A model generated the notes under the pieces. It had not been told where the DNA came from, made no database searches, and worked only from the letters and a program-made list of their open reading frames with translations. Shown here piece after piece: positions 21,901 to 34,539 of a stretch of 64,000 nt of DNA. Source of the stretch: Colletes latitarsis (Eukaryota > Arthropoda > Insecta > Hymenoptera > Colletidae). The stretch is taken from positions 3,315,672 to 3,379,671 of the forward strand of contig NC_135134.1 in the NCBI RefSeq assembly GCF_051014445.1, in the 5' to 3' direction. Every line of letters begins with the position of its first letter. The first letter of the stretch is position 1. A program made the position numbers and the translations under genes.

Positions 21901-23870
21901 TGGTATTTGCAATCATCTGGCTCGTAGCTTCGCATTTTTCGCCTACTTGTTGTCAAGATCCTGGGCTTTTTCTGGTTTGTAACACGTAGTAATGCGGCAC
22001 CGCACCGTAACAGTCAATTAAACCTGGTTGCGATTAATATTTTGGAGGATAACGCCGGTTATGTCTCGGTTAGGTCTGGGATTTGCCCTCATCTGGCTCG
22101 TACCTTTGCATTTTTCGCCTACTTGTTGTCAAGATCCTGGACTTTTTCTGGTTCGGATCACGTAGTCATGCCGTACCACACCGAAACAGTCAATTAAACC
22201 TGGTTGCGATTAATATTTTAGAGGATAACGCCGGTTATGTCTCGGTTAGGTCTGGGATTTGCCCTCATCTGGCTCGTACTTTCGCATTTTTCGCATACTT
22301 GTTGGCCAGATCCTGGCCTTTTTCTGGCTTGGTCCACGTAGTAATTAGGTACCACACTGAAACATTCAACTAAACCTGGTTCCGATTAATATTTTAGAGG
22401 ATAACGCCGGTTATGTCTGGGTTAGTTCTGGTATTTGCCCTCATCTGGCTCGCACTTTCGCATCTATCGCATACTTGATGGCTAGATCCTGGCCTTTTTC
22501 TGGTTCGGATCACGTAATAATGCGGTACCACACCGAAGCAGTCAATTAAACCTGGTTGCGATTAATATTTTAGAGGATAACGCCGGTTATATCTCGGTTA
22601 GGTCTGGGATTTGCCCTCATATGGCTCGTACTTTCGCATTTTTCGCATACTTGTTGGCCAGATCCTGGCCTTTTGCTGGCTTGGACCACGTAGTAATTAG
22701 GCACCACACTGAAACATTCAACTAAACCTGGTTCCGATTAATATTTTAGAGGATAACGCCGGTTATGTCTGGGTTAGTTCTGGTATTTGCCCTCATCTGG
22801 CTCGCACTTTCGCATCTATCGCATACTTGATGGCTAGATCCTGGCCTTTTTCTGGTTTGGATCACGTAGTATTGCGGTACCACACCGAAACTGTCAATTA
22901 AACCTGGTTCCGATTAATATTTTAAAGGATAACGCCGGTTATGTCTGGCTTAGGTCTGGGATCTGCCCTCATCTGGCTCGTACTTTCGCATTGCTCGTAT
23001 ACTTGTTGGCCAGATCCAGGGCTTTTTCGGGTTTGTATCCCGTCGTAATGTGGTACCGCACCGAAGCAATCAATGAAACCTGGCTGCGATGAATATTTTG
23101 GAGGATAAGGCTGGTTATGTTTGGGTGAGGTCTGGTATTTGCAATCATCTGGCTCCTACTTCCGCATTTTTCGCCTACTTGTTGTCAAGATCCTGGGCTT
23201 TTTCTGGTCTGGATCACGTAGTAATGCGGTACCACACCGTAACAGTCAATTAAACCTGGTTGCGATTAATATTTTGGAGGATAACGCCGGTTATGTCTCG
23301 GTTAGGTCTGGGATTTGCCCTCATCTGGCTCGCACTTTCGAATTTTTCGCATACTTGTTGGCCAGATCCTGGCCTTTTTCTGGCTTGGACCACGTAGTAA
23401 TGTGGCACCACACTGAAACAGTCAAATATACCTGGTCACGATTAATATTTCAGAGGATAACGCCGGTTATGTCTCGGTTAGGTCTGGGATTTGCCCTCAT
23501 CTGGCTCGTACTTTCGCATTTTTCGCATACGTGTTGGCCAGATCCTGGCCTTTTTCTGGCTTGGCCCACGTAGTAATTAGGTACCACACTGAAACATTCA
23601 ACTAAACCTGGTTCCGATTAATATTTTAGAGGATAACGCCGGTTATGTCTGTGTTAGTTCTGGTACTTGCCCTCATCTGGCTCGCACTTTCGCTTCTATC
23701 GCATACTTGATGGCTAGATCCTGGCCTTTTTCTGGTTTGGATCACGTAGTAATGCGGTACCACACCGAAACAGTCAATTAAACCTGGTTGCGATTAATAT
23801 TTTAGAGGATAACGCCGGTTATGTCTCGGTTAGGTCTGGGATTTGCCCTCATCTGGCTCGCACTTTCGCA
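18945..23870. repeat. Higher-order repeat unit A, 4926 bp (28 monomers)
   Basis: Every position here has a counterpart 4926 bp to the right. The left boundary is placed at 18945 because 18944 is G where the counterpart at 23870 is A. The individual monomers inside the unit differ from each other far more than A differs from B, which is the definition of a higher-order repeat. No gene is supported. Confidence 0.92.
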
Positions 23871-26800
23871 TTTTTCGCATACTTGCTGGCCAGATCCTGG
23901 GCTTTTTCTGGTTTGGATCACGTAGTAATGCGGTACCACACCGAAGCAGTCAATTAAACCTGGGTGCGATTAATATTTTAGAGGATAACGCCGGTTATGT
24001 CTGGGTAAGTTCTGGGAGTTGCCCTCATCTGGCTCATACTTTCGCGTTATTCGCATACTTGTTGGCCAGATCCTCGCCTTTTTCTGGTTTGGATCACGTA
24101 GTAATGTGGTACCTCACTGAAACAGTCAATTAAACCAGTTTGCGATTAATATTTTGGAGGATACGGCCGGTTATGTCTGGGTAAGTTCTGGTATTTGCAA
24201 TCATCTGCCTCATACCTTCGCGTATTTCGCGGACTTGTTGGCCAGATCCTGGTTTTTTCTGGTTTCGATACCGTAGTAATGCGGTTCCACACCAAAACGG
24301 TCAATTAAACCTGGTTGCGATTAATATTTTAGAGGATAACACCGGTAATGTCTCGGTTGGGTCTGGTATTTGCAATCATCTGGCTCATACCTTGGCGATT
24401 TTCGCATACTTGTCGGCCAGATCCTGAGTTTTTTTTGGTTTCGATCGCGTAGTAATGCGGTTCCACACCGAAACAGTCAATTAAACCTGGTTGCGATTAA
24501 TATTTTAGAGGATAACGCCGGTTATGACTCGGTTAGGTCTGGTATTTGCCCTCTTCTGGCTCGTACTGTTGCATTTTTCGCATACTTGTTGGCCAGATCC
24601 TGGGCTTTTTCTGGTTTGGATCCCGTAGTAATGTGGTCCCACACCGAAACAGTGAATTAAACCTGGCTGCCATTAACATTTTAGAGGATAACGCCGGTTA
24701 TGACTCGGTTAGGTCTGGGATTTGTCCTCATATGGCTCGTACATTCCCATTTTTCGCATACTTTTTGCCAGATCCTGGGCTTTTTCTGGTTTGGATCACG
24801 TAGTAATGTGGGTCCACACCGAAGCAGTCAATTAAACCTGGTTGCGATTAATATTTTAGAGGATAACGCCGGTTATGTCTCGGTAAGGTCTTGGATTTGC
24901 TCTCATCTGGCTTGTACTTTCGCATTTTTCGCATACTTGTTGGCCAGATCCTGGGCTTTTTCTGGTTTGTATCCCGTAGTAATGTGGTCCCACACCGAAA
25001 CAGTCAATTAAACCTGGTTGCCATTAATATTTTAGAGGATAACGCCGGTTATGTCTCGGTTAGGTCTGGGATTTGCCCCCATCTGGCTCGTACCTTCGCG
25101 TTTTTCGCCTACTTGTTGGCAGGGTCCTGGGCTTTTTCTGACGTGGATCACGTAGTAATGCGGTACCACACCGAAGCTGTCAATAAAAGCTGGTTCCGAT
25201 TAGCATTTTAGAGGATAGCGCCGGTTATGTCGCGGTTAGTTCGGGTATTTGCAATCATCTGGCTCATACTTTCGCGTTATTCGCATACATGTTGGCAAGT
25301 TCCTGGCCTTTTTCTGGTCTGTATCACGTAGTAATGTGGTACCGCACTGAAACCGTCAATAAAAGGTGGTTCCGATTAGTATCTTAGAGGATAAAGCTGG
25401 TTATGTCTGGGTTAGTTCTGGTATTTGCAATCATCTGCCTCATACCTTCGCGTATTTCGCGGACTTGTCGGCCAGATCCTGAGTTTTTTTTGGTTTCGAT
25501 CGCGTAGTAATGCGGTTCCACACCGAAACAGTCAATTAAACCTGGTTGCGATTAATATTTTGGAGGATAACGCCGGTTTTGACTCGGTTAGGTCTGGTAT
25601 TTGCCCTCTTCTGGCTCGTACTGTTGCATTTTTCGCATACTTGTTGGCCAGATCCTGGGTTTTTTCTGGTTTGGACCCCGTAGAAATGAGGTACCACACG
25701 GAAACAGTCAACTAAACCTGGTTGCGATTAACATTTTAGAGGATAACGCCGGTTATGTCTGGATTATGTCTGGTATTTGCCCTCTTCTGGCTCTTACTTT
25801 CGCATTGTTCGCATACTTGAATGGCCAGATCCTGACCTTTTTCTGGCTTCGACCGCGCAGTAATGTGGTACCACACTGAAACCGTCAATAAAAGCTCGTT
25901 CGGATTAGTATCTTAGAGGATAACGCTGGTTATGGCTGGGTTAGTTCTGGTATTTGCAATCATCTGGCTCGTAGCTTCGATTTTTCGCCTACTTGTTGTC
26001 AAGATCCTAGGCTTTTTCTGGTTTGTAACACGTAGTAATGCGGCACCGCACCGTAACAGTCAATTAAACCTGGTTGCGATTAATATTTTGGAGGATAACG
26101 CCGGTTATGTCTCGGTTAGGTCTGGGATTTGCCCTCATCTGGCTCGTACCTTTGCATTTTTCGCCTACTTGTTGTCAAAATCCTGGGCTTTTTCTGGTTC
26201 GGATCACGTAGTCATGCGGTACCACACCGAAACAGTCACTAAAACCTGGTTGCGATTAATATTTTAGAGGATAACGCCGGTTATGTCTCGGTTAGGTCTG
26301 GGATTTGCCCTCATCTGGCTCGTACTTTCGCATTTTTCGCATACTTGTTGGCCAGATCCTGGCCTTTTTCTGGCTTGGACCACGTAGTAATTAGGTACCA
26401 CACTGAAACATTCAACTAAACCTGGTTCCGATTAATATTTTAGAGGATAACGCCGGTTATGTCTGGGTTAGTTCTGGTATTCGCCCTCATCTGGCTCGCA
26501 CTTTCGCATCTATCGCATACTTGATGGCTAGATCCTGACCTTTTTCTGGTTTGGATCACGTAGTAATGCGGTACCACACCGTAACAGTCAATTAAACCTG
26601 GTTGCGATTAATATTTTGGAGGATAACGCCGGTTATGTCTCGGTTAGGTCTGGGATTTGCCCTCATCTGACTCGTACCTTTGCAATTTTCGCCTACTTGT
26701 TGGCAAGATCCTGGGCTTTTTCTGGTTTGGATCACGTAGTAATGCGGTACCACACTGAAACCGTCAATAAAAGCTGGTTCGGATTAGTATCTTAGAGGAT

Positions 26801-28796
26801 AACGCTGGTTATGGCTGGGTTAGTTCTGGTATTTGCAATCATCTGGCTCGTAGCTTCGCATTTTTCGCCTACTTGTTGTCAAGATCCTGGGCTTTTTCTG
26901 GTTTGTAACACGTAGTAATGCGGCACCGCACCGTAACAGTCAATTAAACCTGGTTGCGATTAATATTTTGGAGGATAACGCCGGTTATGTCTCGGTTAGG
27001 TCTGGGATTTGCCCTCATCTGGCTCGTACCTTTGCATTTTTCGCCTACTTGTTGTCAAGATCCTGGACTTTTTCTGGTTCGGATCACGTAGTCATGCCGT
27101 ACCACACCGAAACAGTCAATTAAACCTGGTTGCGATTAATATTTTAGAGGATAACGCCGGTTATGTCTCGGTTAGGTCTGGGATTTGCCCTCATCTGGCT
27201 CGTACTTTCGCATTTTTCGCATACTTGTTGGCCAGATCCTGGCCTTTTTCTGGCTTGGTCCACGTAGTAATTAGGTACCACACTGAAACATTCAACTAAA
27301 CCTGGTTCCGATTAATATTTTAGAGGGTAACGCCGGTTATGTCTGGGTTAGTTCTGGTATTTGCCCTCATCTGGCTCGCACTTTCGCATCTATCGCATAC
27401 TTGATGGCTAGATCCTGGCCTTTTTCTGGTTCGGATCACGTAATAATGCGGTACCACACCGAAGCAGTCAATTAAACCTGGTTGCGATTAATATTTTAGA
27501 GGATAACGCCGGTTATATCTCGGTTAGGTCTGGGATTTGCCCTCATATGGCTCGTACTTTCGCATTTTTCGCATACTTGTTGGCCAGATCCTGGCCTTTT
27601 GCTGGCTTGGACCACGTAGTAATTAGGCACCACACTGAAACATTCAACTAAACCTGGTTCCGATTAATATTTTAGAGGATAACGCCGGTTATGTCTGGGT
27701 TAGTTCTGGTATTTGCCCTCATCTGGCTCGCACTTTCGCATCTATCGCATACTTGATGGCTAGATCCTGGCCATTTTCTGGTTTGGATCACGTAGTATTG
27801 CGGTACCACACCGAAACTGTCAATTAAACCTGGTTCCGATTAATATTTTAAAGGATAACGCCGGTTATGTCTGGCTTAGGTCTGGGATCTGCCCTCATCT
27901 GGCTCGTACTTTCGCATTGCTCGTATACTTGTTGGCCAGATCCAGGGCTTTTTCGGGTTTGTATCCCGTCGTAATGTGGTACCGCACCGAAGCAATCAAT
28001 GAAACCTGGCTGCGATGAATATTTTGGAGGATAAGGCTGGTTATGTTTGGGTGAGGTCTGGTATTTGCAATCATCTGGCTCCTACTTCCGCATTTTTCGC
28101 CTACTTGTTGTCAAGATCCTGGGCTTTGTCTGGTCTGGATCACGTAGTAATGCGGTACCACACCGTAACAGTCAATTAAACCTGGTTGCGATTAATATTT
28201 TGGAGGATAACGCCGGTTATGTCTCGGTTAGGTCTGGGATTTGCCCTCATCTGGCTCGCACTTTCGAATTTTTCGCATACTTGTTGGCCAGATCCTGGCC
28301 TTTTTCTGGCTTGGACCACGTAGTAATGTGGCACCACACTGAAACAGTCAAATATACCTGGTCACGATTAATATTTCAGAGGATAACGCCGGTTATGTCT
28401 CGGTTAGGTCTGGGATTTGCCCTCATCTGGCTCGTACTTTCGCATTTTTCGCATACGTGTTGGCCAGATCCTGGCCTTTTTCTGGCTTGGCCCACGTAGT
28501 AATTAGGTACCACACTGAAACATTCAACTAAACCTGGTTCCGATTAATATTTTAGAGGATAACGCCGGTTATGTCTGTGTTAGTTCTGGTACTTGCCCTC
28601 ATCTGGCTCGCACTTTCGCTTCTATCGCATACTTGATGGCTAGATCCTGGCCTTTTTCTGGTTTGGATCACGTAGTAATGCGGTACCACACCGAAACAGT
28701 CAATTAAACCTGGTTGCGATTAATATTTTAGAGGATAACGCCGGTTATGTCTCGGTTAGGTCTGGGATTTGCCCTCATCTGGCTCGCACTTTCGCA
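23871..28796. repeat. Higher-order repeat unit B, 4926 bp, nearly identical to A
   Basis: This is a tandem copy of unit A. Reading by eye I found only five substitutions: 19955/24881 area (TCTCTG versus TCTCGG), 20422/25348 area (ACCACA versus ACCGCA), near 27320 (GAGGGTAA), near 27772 (GGCCATTTT) and near 28127 (CTTTGTCTGG). The similarity to the start of A continues about 31 bp past 28796 before diverging. The duplication breakpoint therefore lies at or next to the GGCCAGATCCTGG segment. Confidence 0.92.
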
Positions 28797-29082
28797 TTTT
28801 TCGCATACTTGCTGGCCAGATCCTGGCCTTTTTCTGGCTTGGACCACGTAGTAATTAGGTACCACACTGAAACAGTCAATTAAACCTGGTTCCGATTAAT
28901 ATTTTAGAGGATAACGCCGCTTATGTCTCGGTTAGGTCTGGGATTTGCCCTCATCTGGCGCGTACTTTCGCATTGCTCGTATACTTGTTGGCCAGATGCA
29001 GGGCTTTTTCGGGTTTGTATCCCGTCGTAATGTGGTACCGCACCGAACCAGTCAATGAAACCTGGTTGCGATGAATATTTTG
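28797..29082. repeat. Satellite linker between higher-order units B and C
   Basis: This stretch of about 1.6 monomers joins the two higher-order arrays. It carries rare variants (CCGCTTATG and GGCGCGTAC) that recur near 55671-55710 and hardly elsewhere, which indicates exchange over about 26.7 kb. Confidence 0.8.
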
Positions 29083-32000
29083 GAGGATAACGCCGGTTAT
29101 GTCTCGGTTAGGTCTGGGATTTGCCCTCATCTGGCTCGCACTTTCGCATCTATCGCGTACTTGATGGCTAGATCCTGGCCTTTTTCTGGTTTGGATCACG
29201 TAGTAATGCGGTAGCACACCGAAACAGTCAATTAAACCTGGTTGCGATTAATATTTTAGAGGATAACGCCGGTTATGTCTCGGTTAGGTCTGGGATTTGC
29301 CCTCATCAGGCTCGCTCTTTCGCATTTTTCGCATACTTGCTGGCCAGATCCTGGCCTTTTTCTGGCTTGGACCACGTAGTAATTAGGTACCACACTGAAA
29401 CATTCAACTAAACCTGGTTCCGATTAATGTTTTAGAGGATAACGCCGGTTATGTCTGGGTTAGTTCTGGTATTTGCCCTCATCTGGCTCGCACTTTCGCA
29501 TCTATCGCATACTTGATGGCTAGATCCTGGGCTTTTTCTGGTTCGGATCACGTAGTAATGCGGTACCACACCGAAACAGTCAATTAAACCTGGTTGCGAT
29601 TAATATTTTAGAGGATAACGCCGGTTATGTCTCGGTTAGGTCTGGGATTTGCCCTCATCTGGCTCGTACTTTCGCATTGCTCGTATACTTGTTGGCCAGA
29701 TCCAGGGCTTTTTCTGGTTTGGATCACGTAGTAATGCGGTGCCACACCGAAACAGTCAATTAAACCTGGTTGCGATTAATATTTTAGAGGATAACGCCGG
29801 TTATGTCTCGGTTAGGTCTGGGATTTGCCCTCATCTGGCTCGCACTTTCGCATTTTTCGCATACTTGCTGGCCAGATCCTGGCCTTTTTCTGGTCTGTAT
29901 CACGTAGTAATGTGGTACCACACTGTAACCGTCAATAAAAGCTGGTTCCGGTTAGTATCTTAGAGGATAACGCTGGTTATGTCTGGGTTAGTTCTGGTAT
30001 TTGCAATCATCCGGCTCGTACCTTCGCATTTTTCGCCTACTTGTAGTCAAGATCCTGGGCTTTTTCTGGTTTGGATAACGTAGTAATGCGGTACCACACC
30101 GTAACAGTCAATTAAACCTGGTTGCGATTAATATTCTGGAGAATAACGCCGGTTATGTCTCGGTTAGGTCTGGGATTTGCCCTCATCTGGCTCGCACTTT
30201 CGCATCTATCGCATTCTTGGTGGCAGGGTCCTGGGCTTTTTCTGACGTGGATCACGTAGTAATGCGGTACCACACCGAAGCTGTCAATAAAAGCTGGTTC
30301 CGATTAGCATTTTAGAGGATAGCGCCGGTTATGTCGCGGTTAGTTCGGGTATTTGCAATCATCTGGCTCATACTTTCGCGTTATTCGCATACATGTTGGC
30401 AAGTTCCTGGCCTTTTTCTGGTCTGTATCACGTAGTAATGTGGTACCACACTGAAACCGTCAATAAAAGGTGGTTCCGATTAGTATCTTAGAGGATAAAG
30501 CTGGTTATGTCTGGGTTAGTTCTGGTATTTGCAATCATCTGCCTCATACCTTCGCGTATTTCGCGGACTTGTCGGCCAGATCCTGAGTTTTTTTTGGTTT
30601 CGATCGCGTAGTAATGCGGTTCCACACCGAAACAGTCAATTAAACCTGGTTGCGATTAATATTTTGGAGGATAACGCCGGTTATGACTCGGTTAGGTCTG
30701 GTATTTGCCCTCTTCTGGCTCGTACTGTTGCATTTTTCGCATACTTGTTGGCCAGATCCTGGGTTTTTTCTGGTTTGGACCCCGTAGAAATGAGGTACCA
30801 CACGGAAACAGTCAACTAAACCTGGTTGCGATTAATATTTTAGAGGATAACGCCGGTTATGTCTGGATTATGTCTGGTATTTGCCCTCTTCTGGCTCTTA
30901 CTTTCGCATTGTTCGCATACTTGAATGGCCAGATCCTGACCTTTTTCTGGCTTCGACCGCGCAGTAATGTGGTACCACACTGAAACCGTCAATAAAAGCT
31001 CGTTCGGATTAGTATCTTAGAGGATAACGCTGGTTATGGCTGGGTTAGTTCTGGTATTTGCAATCATCTGGCTCGTAGCTTCGCATTTTTCGCCTACTTG
31101 TTGTCAAGATCCTAGGCTTTTTCTGGTTTGTAACACGTAGTAATGCGGCACCGCACCGTAACAGTCAATTAAACCTGGTTGCGATTAATATTTTGGAGGA
31201 TAACGCCGGTTATGTCTCGGTTAGGTCTGGGATTTGCCCTCATCTGGCTCGTACCTTTGCATTTTTCGCCTACTTGTTGTCAAAATCCTGGGCTTTTTCT
31301 GGTTCGGATCACGTAGTCATGCGGTACCACACCGAAACAGTCACTAAAACCTGGTTGCGATTAATATTTTAGAGGATAACGCCGGTTATGTCTCGGTTAG
31401 GTCTGGGATTTGCCCTCATCTGGCTCGTACTTTCGCATTTTTCGCATACTTGTTGGCCAGATCCTGGCCTTTTTCTGGCTTGGACCACGTAGTAATTAGG
31501 TACCACACTGAAACATTCAACTAAACCTGGTTCCGATTAATATTTTAGAGGATAACGCCGGTTATGTCTGGGTTAGTTCTGGTATTCGCCCTCATCTGGC
31601 TCGCACTTTCGCATCTATCGCATACTTGATGGCTAGATCCTGACCTTTTTCTGGTTTGGATCACGTAGTAATGCGGTACCACACCGTAACAGTCAATTAA
31701 ACCTGGTTGCGATTAATATTTTGGAGGATAACGCCGGTTATGTCTCGGTAAGGTCTGGGATTTGCCCTCATCTGACTCGTACCTTTGCAATTTTCGCCTA
31801 CTTGTTGGCAAGATCCTGGGCTTTTTCTGGTTTGGATCACGTAGTAATGCGGTACCACACTGAAACCGTCAATAAAAGCTGGTTCGGATTAGTATCTTAG
31901 AGGATAACGCTGGTTATGGCTGGGTTAGTTCTGGTATTTGCAATCATCTGGCTCGTAGCTTCGCATTTTTCGCCTACTTGTTGTCAAGATCCTGGGCTTT

Positions 32001-34539
32001 TTCTGGTTTGTAACACGTAGTAATGCGGCACCGCACCGTAACAGTCAATTAAACCTGGTTGCGATTAATATTTTGGAGGATAACGCCGGTTATGTCTCGG
32101 TTAGGTCTGGGATTTGCCCTCATCTGGCTCGTACCTTTGCATTTTTCGCCTACTTGTTGTCAAGATCCTGGACTTTTTCTGGTTCGGATCACGTAGTCAT
32201 GCCATACCACACCGAAACAGTCAATTAAACCTGGTTGCGATTAATATTTTAGAGGATAACGCCGGTTATGTCTCGGTTAGGTCTGGGATTTGCCCTCATC
32301 TGGCTCGTACTTTCGCATTTTTCGCATACTTGTTGGCCAGATCCTGGCCTTTTTCTGGCTTGGTCCACGTAGTAATTAGGTACCACACTGAAACATTCAA
32401 CTAAACCTGGTTCCGATTAATATTTTAGAGGATAACGCCGGTTATGTCTGGGTTAGTTCTGGTATTTGCCCTCATCTGGCTCGCACTTTCGCATCTATCG
32501 CATACTTGATGGCTAGATCCTGGCCTTTTTCTGGTTCGGATCACGTAATAATGCGGTACCACACCGAAGCAGTCAATTAAACCTGGTTGCGATTAATATT
32601 TTAGAGGATAACGCCGGTTATATCTCGGTTAGGTCTGGGATTTGCCCTCATATGGCTCGTACTTTCGCATTTTTCGCATACTTGTTGGCCAGATCCTGGC
32701 CTTTTGCTGGCTTGGACCACGTAGTAATTAGGCACCACACTGAAACATTCAACTAAACCTGGTTCCGATTAATATTTTAGAGGATAACGCCGGTTATGTC
32801 TGGGTTAGTTCTGGTATTTGCCCTCATCTGGCTCGTACTTTCGCATCTATCGCATACTTGATGGCTAGATCCTGGCCTTTTTCTGGTTTGGATCACGTAG
32901 TATTGCGGTACCACACCGAAACTGTCAATTAAACCTGGTTCCGATTAATATTTTAAAGGATAACGCCGGTTATGTCTGGCTTAGGTCTGGGATCTGCCCT
33001 CATCTGGCTCGTACTTTCGCATTGCTCGTATACTTGTTGGCCAGATCCAGGGCTTTTTCGGGTTTGTATCCCGTCGTAATGTGGTACCGCACCGATGCAA
33101 TCAATGAAACCTGGCTGCGATGAATATTTTGGAGGATAAGGCTGGTTATGTTTGGGTGAGGTCTGGTATTTGCAATCATCTGGCTCCTACTTCCGCATTT
33201 TTCGCCTACTTGTTGTCAAGATCCTGGGCTTTTTCTGGTCTGGATCACGTAGTAATGCGGTACCACACCGTAACAGTCAATTAAACCTGGTTGCGATTAA
33301 TATTTTGGAGGATAACGCCGGTTATGTCTCGGTTAGGTCTGGGATTTGCCCTCATCTGGCTCGCACTTTCGCATTTTTCGCATACTTGTTGGCCAGATCC
33401 TGGCCTTTTTCTGGCTTGGGCCACGTAGTAATGTGGCACCACACTGAAACAGTCAAATATACCTGGTCACGATTAATATTTCAGAGGATAACGCCGGTTA
33501 TGTCTCGGTTAGGTCTGGGATTTGCCCTCATCTGGCTCGTACTTTCGCATTTTTCGCATACGTGTTGGCCAGATCCTGGCCTTTTTCTGGCTTGGCCCAC
33601 GTAGTAATTAGGTACCACACTGAAACATTCAACTAAACCTGGTTCCGATTAATATTTTAGAGGATAACGCCGGTTATGTCTGTGTTAGTTCTGGTACTTG
33701 CCCTCATCTGGCTCGCACTTTCGCTTCTATCGCATACTTGATGGCTAGATCCTGGCCTTTTTCTGGTTTGGATCACGTAGTAATGCGGTAGCACACCGAA
33801 ACAGTCAATTAAACCTGGTTGCGATTAATATTTTAGAGGATAACGCCGGTTATGTCTCGGTTAGGTCTGGGATTTGCCCTCATCTGGCTCGCTCTTTCGC
33901 ATTTTTCGCATACTTGCTGGCCAGATCCTGGCCTTTTTCTGGCTTGGACCACGTAGTAATTAGGTACCACACTGAAACATTCAACTAAACCTGGTTCCGA
34001 TTAATGTTTTAGTGGATAACGCCGGTTATGTCTGGGTTAGTTCTGGTATTTGCCCTCATCTGGCTCGCACTTTCGCATCTATCGCATGCTTGATGGCTAG
34101 ATCCTGGGCTTTTTCTGGTTCGGATCACGTAGTAATGCGGTACCACACCGAAACAGTCAATTAAACCTGGTTGCGATTAATATTTTAGAGGATAACGCCG
34201 GTTATGTCTCGGTTAGGTCTGGGATTTGCCCTCATCTGGCTCGTACTTTCGCATTGCTCGTATACTTGTTGGCCAGATCCAGGGCTTTTTCGTGTTTGTA
34301 TCCCTTCGTAATGTGGTACCGCACCGAACCAGTCAATGAAACCTGGTTGCAATGAATATTTTGGAGGATAACGCCGGTTATGTCTCGGTTAGGTCTGGGT
34401 ATTGCCCTCATCTGGCTCGCACTTTCGCATCTATCGCATGCTTGATGGCTAGATCCTGGCCTTTTTCTGGTTTGGATCACGTAGTAATGCGGTAGCACAC
34501 CGAAACAGTCAATTAAACCTGGTTGCGATTAATATTTTA
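29083..34539. repeat. Higher-order repeat unit C, 5457 bp (31 monomers)
   Basis: This is the first of three tandem copies spaced exactly 5457 bp apart. The boundary is set where 29082 (G) mismatches 34539 (A). From about 30215 onward the content parallels units A and B at a shift of 5104-5105 bp, so the 31-monomer unit shares ancestry with the 28-monomer unit but gained and lost whole monomers. Differences from D include CATCAGGCTC near 29306, AGATCC versus AGACCC near 29697, and AGTGGATAA near 34014. Confidence 0.92.
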
